A stretch of DNA of 10,132 nt from an uncultured bacterium (GTDB lineage Bacteria; Actinomycetota; Coriobacteriia; Coriobacteriales; Coriobacteriaceae). The stretch covers positions 1 through 10,132 of the forward strand of contig CAJMPM010000040.1 of NCBI GenBank assembly GCA_905215225.1, read 5' to 3'. Positions 6,103 to 10,132 of the stretch are shown in pieces. A model generated the notes under the pieces. It saw only the letters and a program-made list of their open reading frames with translations. It was not told the origin of the DNA and ran no database searches. Both the position numbers and the translations under genes were made by a program. The number at the start of each line of letters is the position of its first letter. Position 1 is the stretch's first letter.

Positions 6103-6954
6103 CTACGCGCGGCGGGGCTTTTGGTTGATGTGGTAGAGCTCGGCGAGGCCCCGCAACGTCAGCGCATCGTCGACCGTCAGGCTATGGCCGACAAGGGCCG
6201 CAAGCGCCTCGGCATCGTCGCCGGTAATGACGATGGGCACGTCGCCCTCCCCCGCGGCCTTGGTCGCGCGCATCTCGGCAAGCACCATGTCGAGCATGCC
6301 GTCGATGCGGGCCACCTCGCCCAGAACCACGCCCGAGCGCATGGCCTCACGCGTGTTGCGGCCGATGACGTGCGTCGGCGCCGAGGGCTCAACCTGAGGC
6401 AGGCGCGCTGCTGCCGCCGAAAGCGAGCGGGCGCCGAGCGCCAGCCCCGGCGCGATAACGCCGCCGACAAAGGTACCGTGCGCGTCGATGACCTCGATAT
6501 TGGTCGTGGTGCCCAGGTCAATCACGATGCACGGCGAGCCGTAGACGGCACGGGCCGCCACGGCGTCGGCGATGCGGTCGGGACCGATCTCTGCTGGATC
6601 GTCGTAGTGCACGGGCATGCCGGTCTTGAGGCCCGGCCCCACGGTGAGCACGCGCCCCGTGCAGGTACGGGAAAGCGCCGCCTTCCACGGGCGCTCGAGC
6701 GCCGGGACCACACAGCTCAGCACTGCGCCCGCGGGAACGAGCGCGCCGGGCATGCCCGCATCGGCCGCCAGCGCGGCCATGACTTGAGCGAGACGCATAC
6801 GCGCTTCGTCGGCCGTAATGCTCGACGGCGTCGTGATCTCGCACGTCGCAAGCGGGCATTCCTGCGCCGCGGCCGAATCCTCGGCAAACAGACCAAAGCG
6901 AATGAACGTGTTGCCCACGTCGACCGTCAATATATATGCGCACCCATTAAGCAT
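6103..6954 (-). CDS. coaX: Type III pantothenate kinase
   Basis: CoaX phosphorylates pantothenate with ATP, the first step of coenzyme A synthesis. It belongs to the ASKHA fold and is not feedback-inhibited by CoA. Motifs appear in order: TVDVGNTFIRFGLF (10-23, phosphate loop), AVLSCVVPALE (about 77-87), GPDRIADAVAARAVYG (124-139, with Asp126 at the catalytic position), IDLGTTTNIEVID (145-157) and GGVIAPGLALGARSLSAAAARLP (164-186). The frame is open to 7008, but the ATG at 6954 has AAAGGAG eight bases upstream and begins MLNGCAYILTVDVGNT, which puts the phosphate loop at the usual distance. At 283 residues it is a little longer than the common 255-265. It is divergent from the OPT transporter gene and shares its control region. 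Confidence 0.95.
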   Translation of the reverse strand: MLNGCAYILTVDVGNTFIRFGLFAEDSAAAQECPLATCEITTPSSITADEARMRLAQVMAALAADAGMPGALVPAGAVLSCVVPALERPWKAALSRTCTGRVLTVGPGLKTGMPVHYDDPAEIGPDRIADAVAARAVYGSPCIVIDLGTTTNIEVIDAHGTFVGGVIAPGLALGARSLSAAAARLPQVEPSAPTHVIGRNTREAMRSGVVLGEVARIDGMLDMVLAEMRATKAAGEGDVPIVITGDDAEALAALVGHSLTVDDALTLRGLAELYHINQKPRRA

Positions 6955-6981
6955 CGTCGGCGCTCCTTTCGTCTGCCCAGC

Positions 6982-6987
6982 AGTATA
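6982..6987 (-). promoter_or_regulatory. Candidate -10 box for coaX
   Basis: The minus strand reads TATACT at 6987-6982, 28 bases before the coaX ATG. No consensus -35 is found; the inverted repeat at 7003-7020 occupies that place, which suggests an activator or a repressor site. Confidence 0.45.
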
Positions 6988-7002
6988 TCGCCTACCTAAA
7001 CC

Positions 7003-7020
7003 AGTCATCCCAAAATGACT
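7003..7020. promoter_or_regulatory. Inverted repeat in the divergent coaX/OPT control region
   Basis: AGTCAT (7003-7008) and ATGACT (7015-7020) form a perfect 6-6-6 palindrome. It lies 15 bases from the TATACT box of coaX and 10 bases from that of the transporter gene, so it covers the -35 zone of both. One dimeric regulator could control both genes from here. Confidence 0.5.
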
Positions 7021-7030
7021 AGCTTGCGGT

Positions 7031-7036
7031 TATACT
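7031..7036 (+). promoter_or_regulatory. Candidate -10 box for the OPT transporter gene
   Basis: TATACT at 7031-7036 on the plus strand is identical to the box of the divergent coaX promoter. It would give a start near 7043 and a leader of about 104 bases. A good -35 is absent. Confidence 0.45.
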
Positions 7037-7083
7037 GATGCGCGGTCGTGCGCGAGCTCACGCGGCGGCCCTTGGTAACCCGA

Positions 7084-7128
7084 CTTCCCGCGCCGTATCC
7101 GTAGCGGCGCTTGCGGGGGAAGCGGATA
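7084..7128 (+). promoter_or_regulatory. Structured 5' leader of the OPT gene with two competing hairpins
   Basis: Hairpin 1 pairs CTTCCC (7084-7089) and GCGCCG (7090-7095) with CGGCGC (7105-7110) and GGGAAG (7117-7122), with a six-base bulge. Hairpin 2 pairs TATCCG (7096-7101) with CGGATA (7123-7128). Hairpin 2 would enclose the 3' arms of hairpin 1, so the two are hard to form together as simple stems. The AAAGGAG ribosome site (7134-7140) begins six bases after hairpin 2. This could be a control leader, or just the outcome of high GC. I do not recognise a known riboswitch. Confidence 0.35.
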
Positions 7129-7146
7129 TACGCAAAGGAGTTCTAT

Positions 7147-8850
7147 ATGAGCAATCCCTTGAACCGCACCTCGATGCGCGGTCAACTCACGCTGCGCGGC
7201 GTCGTCATCGGCGTCCTTGGCTGCGTGATCATCACGGCAAGCTCGGCCTACACGGCCCTCAAGATGGGCGCACTCCCCTGGCCGATCGTCTTCGCTGCCG
7301 TCATTTCGCTGTTCTTCCTTAAGCTCATGGGCAACGCCAGCCTCAACGAGGCAAACGTCACCCACACCATCATGTCCGCGGGCGCCATGGTCGCCGGCGG
7401 CCTGGCGTTTACCATCCCGGGCGCCTGGATGCTGGGCTATGCCGACCAGATCAGTTGGCTCGACATGTTTATCGTGGCACTCGCCGGCACCATCTTGGGC
7501 CTTCTGGCGACAGCGCTCATCCACCGTCACTTTATCGTGGACGCCGCGCTGGAGTTCCCCACCGGCAACGCCGCAGCTCAGACCCTGCGCGCCACCGAGG
7601 CCGGCGGCAAGACCGGCAAGCAGCTCTTTTGCTCCATGGCCATCGCAGGCATCTACAGCGTGTTGCGCGACGCCCTGGGCGTGGTGCCCAGCATGCTGTG
7701 CACGCTCAATATCCCCGGCGTGACCTTTGCCATCTACAACTCGCCCATGTTGCTGTCCATCGGCTTTTTGGTGGGCTTCGCCCCCGTCGCGTTCTGGTTT
7801 GCCGGCGCGCTGCTGGGCAACTTTGGCATCATCGTTGGCGGAACCGCTGCCGGCCTGTTCGATATTGTGACCGCGCAGGGTATCGTCAAGTCCTTAGGTA
7901 TGGGCCTTATGATGGGCTTTGGCGTCGCCGTCGTCCTTAAGGACATCCTGCCGCAAGTCGCCGGTATCGTCCGCGGCCTCGCCGCCGACAGCTCCACCGA
8001 CACCGACGAACAGTCGCTCATCTCGGGCTCGCTTAAGCTCGACGCCGGCGTCATCGGCCTGGGCACCGCAGCCATCGCCGTGATCGTTGCCATCGCGCTC
8101 GACCTTGGCCCCGTTCCGGCCGTCATCGTCACGCTGTTCACCTTTGTCACCACCATCATGAGCGCACAGAGCTGCGGCCAGACGGGTATCGACCCTATGG
8201 AGATCTTTGGCCTCATCGTCATGCTCATCGTGGCAGCCTTCGCGCAGCTCGCACAGGTCAAGCTGTTCTTTATCGCCGGCATCGTGGCCGTGGCGTGCGG
8301 CCTTGCGGGCGACGTCATGAACGACTTTAAGGCCGGCGCCGTGCTGGGTCCCACCCCGAGTGCGCAGTGGATCGGCCAAGCCATTGGCGGCATCGTGGGC
8401 GCCCTGGTCGCCGCAGCTGTCATGGTCGCGCTCGTCACCGCCTATGGTCCGGACGCCTTCGGCCCCGACAAGAGCTTTGTGGCCGCGCAGGCAAGCGTGG
8501 TCGCCACCATGGTCTCGGGCATCCCGAGCGTGCCGTGGTTTGCGGGCGGCTTTATCGCCGGCATCGTCATGTACTGGCTCGGCATTCCGGCCATGATGAT
8601 CGGTCTGGGCGTGTACCTGCCGTTCTACATGTCGCTCACGGCCTTCTTGGGCTCCTGCGTCAAGCTCGCCTACGACAAGTGGGCCGCACACCGCGACGCC
8701 GAGGCCGGTCTTTCGGACGAGGAAAAGGCCGCCAAGGACGCCGCCTTCCAGGAGCAGGGCCTGGTTGTCGCCAGCGGCCTGCTGGGCGGCGAGTCCATCG
8801 TAGGCGTTATCCTGGCGTTTGTCTCCGTGGGCTTAAGCCTGCTGGGCTAA
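7147..8850 (+). CDS. OPT-family (oligopeptide) transporter
   Basis: The product has 567 residues and about 14 hydrophobic segments. It carries the signatures of bacterial OPT carriers: the first helix GVVIGVLGCVIITASSAYTALKMG, EFPTGNAAAQTLRATE (136-151), and SCGQTGIDPMEIFGL (342-356). A polar loop at about 275-298 (GLAADSSTDTDEQSLISGS) splits the two halves, and a charged loop near 520-540 precedes the last helix. OPT proteins are secondary carriers, mostly proton-coupled, for small peptides or metal chelates; the substrate cannot be told here. The frame is open from 7111, but the ATG at 7147 has AAAGGAG six bases upstream. It is the only plus-strand gene, stands alone, has a divergent control region with coaX and ends before a strong terminator. 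Confidence 0.93.
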   Translation: MSNPLNRTSMRGQLTLRGVVIGVLGCVIITASSAYTALKMGALPWPIVFAAVISLFFLKLMGNASLNEANVTHTIMSAGAMVAGGLAFTIPGAWMLGYADQISWLDMFIVALAGTILGLLATALIHRHFIVDAALEFPTGNAAAQTLRATEAGGKTGKQLFCSMAIAGIYSVLRDALGVVPSMLCTLNIPGVTFAIYNSPMLLSIGFLVGFAPVAFWFAGALLGNFGIIVGGTAAGLFDIVTAQGIVKSLGMGLMMGFGVAVVLKDILPQVAGIVRGLAADSSTDTDEQSLISGSLKLDAGVIGLGTAAIAVIVAIALDLGPVPAVIVTLFTFVTTIMSAQSCGQTGIDPMEIFGLIVMLIVAAFAQLAQVKLFFIAGIVAVACGLAGDVMNDFKAGAVLGPTPSAQWIGQAIGGIVGALVAAAVMVALVTAYGPDAFGPDKSFVAAQASVVATMVSGIPSVPWFAGGFIAGIVMYWLGIPAMMIGLGVYLPFYMSLTAFLGSCVKLAYDKWAAHRDAEAGLSDEEKAAKDAAFQEQGLVVASGLLGGESIVGVILAFVSVGLSLLG

Positions 8851-8891
8851 GCTGAGCAGCTGCTCGACAGCAACCATATTGCCTACGGCTA

Positions 8892-8930
8892 ACCCGGTAG
8901 GCGGCCCATGCGGTCGCCTGCCGGGTTTTT
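8892..8930 (+). terminator. Rho-independent terminator of the OPT gene
   Basis: ACCCGGTAGGCG (8892-8903) pairs with CGCCTGCCGGGT (8915-8926) over 12 bp with one U-G wobble and an 11-base loop, followed by five T. It lies about 40 bases after the stop codon. It is strong on the plus strand only. Confidence 0.85.
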
Positions 8931-8946
8931 GATGCCGATACAAATA

Positions 8947-8983
8947 AAGGCCGGCGCGCTGCCATTAACAGCACGCCGGCCTT
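8947..8983. terminator. Terminator of the surface-protein gene, usable on both strands
   Basis: AAGGCCGGCG (8947-8956) pairs with CGCCGGCCTT (8974-8983). Past one mismatch the stem continues as GCTG/CAGC (8958-8961 with 8969-8972) around a seven-base loop. On the minus strand it is followed by TATTTGTAT, giving a T-rich end for the gene that stops at 9050. On the plus strand it backs up the terminator at 8892-8930. Confidence 0.75.
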
Positions 8984-9049
8984 ATCGTTTGGCTACCGAG
9001 ACGGTCCTGCTACGAATTGAAGTTCGTTGCAGAGCCGATGCTCGAGACG

Positions 9050-10132
9050 CTACATGTGCTTGCGACGACGATCACCCAGCGTCACGCCCGCGGCAACGAG
9101 GGTGATACCGCCGATGACGAACACCTCGCCCGCAAGAGCGGAGTCATCACCGGTCTGGGCGAGCGCGGCAGGCGCAGCCTGTTTCTTGGCAACGGGGGCC
9201 TTTGCGGCGGCCTGCGTAACCTGGAGCTTGGCCTGAGGCCTGCTCTGCGGCTCAGCCTTGGGATGATACTTGTCGTACTCGGCCTGAGCGGCAGCAAGGG
9301 CATCCTTGGCATCTCCGAGCTCGGCCAGTGCAGCGGCATAGGCGTCGTTGGCATCGGACAGCTTGGCATCGGCATCGCTCAGGGCAGCCTTGAGACCAGC
9401 GGCAGCATCGACGGCAGCCTTGTAGCGAGCGTAGGCAGCATTAAGCTTGACCAGCTTATCGTTGCCCGTCGTGCCCGCGGCAAGAGAGGCCTTGTGGTCG
9501 ACAGCCTCAAGATCGGCATTGAGCGCCTCGTCACTGGCAAGCTCGGCCTTGGCCTTGACGATCTCGAGGTTCGCATCGACGACGGCTTCGTTGGCGGCCT
9601 CGAGCTGCTTCTGGGCATCGGCGACACTGGCCACGGCAGCGTCATAGGCGGTCTTGGCGGCGTCGACCGCCTTCTGGGCGCCGGCGAAGCGCTCGAAGGC
9701 CGTGTTTGCGCCGGCCAGCTCGCCCTCGGCGGCCTTGGCCTTGGCCTGCGCGTCGGACACAGCCTGCGCCTTGGCGGCAACTGCCTGCTTGGCGCCCGAA
9801 AGAGCGGTCGCGGCGTGCACATCTGCGGCCTGAGCCTTGTCAACGCCAGCCTGGGCAGTGTCGTCGGCCTTCTTGGCATCGTCAAGCGTGCCCTGCTTGT
9901 TCGCAAGATCCGTCTTGGCGGCATCGCGCTTGGCGGCAAGGTCCTTGCCCGAAGCGGTAGCGTTGTCATACGCCTCGTTGGCCTGATCGGACTTTACCTT
10001 GGCGGCGTCGCGGGCGCTGCGAGCCTTCGCCTTGTGAGCAGCGGCCTCGGCTGCCTTCGACTTGCTGTCAGCAAGCGTGGCGTTTGCCTTATCGAGAGCT
10101 GCCTGGGCAGTAGCGGCCTCGCCCATGGCGGC
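9050..10132 (-). CDS. Alanine-rich coiled-coil surface protein with LAQTG sorting signal (5' end beyond right edge)
   Basis: The frame is open to the right edge, so the N-terminus and any signal peptide are missing; the Met codon at 10126 is unlikely to be the true start. About 285 residues are low-complexity, rich in Ala, Lys, Asp and Glu. Recurring patterns such as DAAKTDLANKQGTLDDAKKA and ALAELGDAKDALAAAQAEYD suit long alpha-helical coiled coils. A Pro/Ala/Lys-rich linker follows (AEPQSRPQAKLQ to KKQAAPA). The end has a three-part cell-wall sorting signal: LAQTG (9163-9149), a hydrophobic helix (GEVFVIGGITLVAAGVTLG) and a RRRK tail. It is probably anchored to peptidoglycan by a sortase. 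The function may be a stalk, adhesin or structural role; no binding domain is visible. Confidence 0.85.
   Translation of the reverse strand, partial: AAMGEAATAQAALDKANATLADSKSKAAEAAAHKAKARSARDAAKVKSDQANEAYDNATASGKDLAAKRDAAKTDLANKQGTLDDAKKADDTAQAGVDKAQAADVHAATALSGAKQAVAAKAQAVSDAQAKAKAAEGELAGANTAFERFAGAQKAVDAAKTAYDAAVASVADAQKQLEAANEAVVDANLEIVKAKAELASDEALNADLEAVDHKASLAAGTTGNDKLVKLNAAYARYKAAVDAAAGLKAALSDADAKLSDANDAYAAALAELGDAKDALAAAQAEYDKYHPKAEPQSRPQAKLQVTQAAAKAPVAKKQAAPAALAQTGDDSALAGEVFVIGGITLVAAGVTLGDRRRKHM
9149..9163 (-). other. LAQTG sortase recognition motif
   Basis: The five codons read Leu-Ala-Gln-Thr-Gly, directly before a membrane helix and an Arg/Lys tail. Ala replaces the proline of the standard LPXTG. 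LAXTG is known as the motif of class E sortases in high-GC Gram-positives. No sortase gene lies in the window. Confidence 0.8.

Noticed and set aside
6087..6118. AGCCCC / GGGGCT inverted repeat with a T-run on the plus strand
   Set aside because: It looks like a plus-strand terminator, but no plus-strand gene lies upstream, and most of it overlaps the end of coaX. On the minus strand there is no T-run.
6070..6999. 309-codon plus-strand open frame opposite coaX
   Set aside because: coaX is unmistakable on the other strand; this frame is Arg/His-rich and has no plausible start signal.
7030..7530. Minus-strand frame opposite the start of the OPT gene
   Set aside because: It overlaps the divergent promoter region and the N-terminus of a clear OPT transporter; the protein is a charged shadow.
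9007..9032. Hairpin CTGC-ACGAA / TTCGT-GCAG after the surface-protein stop
   Set aside because: The stem has a central T-T mismatch and no T-run; the hairpin at 8947-8983 is a far better terminator. It was not scored as a feature.
9050..10132. Tandem DNA repeats within the surface-protein gene
   Set aside because: Many short Ala/Lys codon patterns recur, but I could not find a fixed-length repeat unit; the likeness comes from composition and coiled-coil periodicity.
1..10132. CRISPR array, tRNA/rRNA, transposase, phage or toxin-antitoxin genes
   Set aside because: I looked for regularly spaced repeats, cloverleaf features and family motifs on both strands and saw none.

Overview
The window is high-GC and tightly packed. 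Its gene content is typical of Coriobacteriia: an AmaP/Asp23 pair, YebC, Lgt, a NifU-domain protein, a ComEB-type deaminase, type III pantothenate kinase, an OPT transporter and a wall-anchored coiled-coil protein. I judge a gut actinobacterium close to Collinsella most likely, but this rests on protein resemblance and not on a search. Eight of the nine genes lie on the minus strand. Only the OPT transporter is on the plus strand.

Layout from left to right: (1) 1-704, an envelope-stress pair read leftward, amaP then an Asp23/Gls24-like gene cut by the left edge, overlapping by 8 bases. (2) 871-1677, yebC, with its terminator between it and amaP. (3) 1843-4026, a large polytopic membrane protein of DUF6020/GT-C type. 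It is flanked on both sides by short related repeats of REP-like character. (4) 4110-5319, lgt and a NifU-domain gene, each with a hairpin after its stop. (5) 5494-6954, a deoxycytidylate deaminase-family gene and coaX. (6) 6955-7146, a divergent control region with two mirrored TATACT boxes around a 6-6-6 inverted repeat, followed by a structured leader for the transporter. (7) 7147-8850, the OPT-family transporter on the plus strand. (8) 8851-9049, a convergent terminator region. (9) 9050 to the right edge, the C-terminal part of an alanine-rich coiled-coil surface protein ending in an LAQTG sorting signal.

Most genes are core functions: translation (yebC), lipoprotein maturation (lgt), Fe-S assembly (NifU domain), nucleotide metabolism (deaminase) and CoA synthesis (coaX). 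Several others act at the envelope: AmaP/Asp23, Lgt, the DUF6020 protein and the LAQTG protein. No stretch over 300 bases lacks a gene. I see no CRISPR array, tRNA, rRNA, transposase or phage gene, and no convincing new multi-gene system. The best leads are the repeat pair bracketing the DUF6020 gene, the symmetrical operator at 7003-7020, the switchable leader of the transporter gene, and the LAQTG signal.
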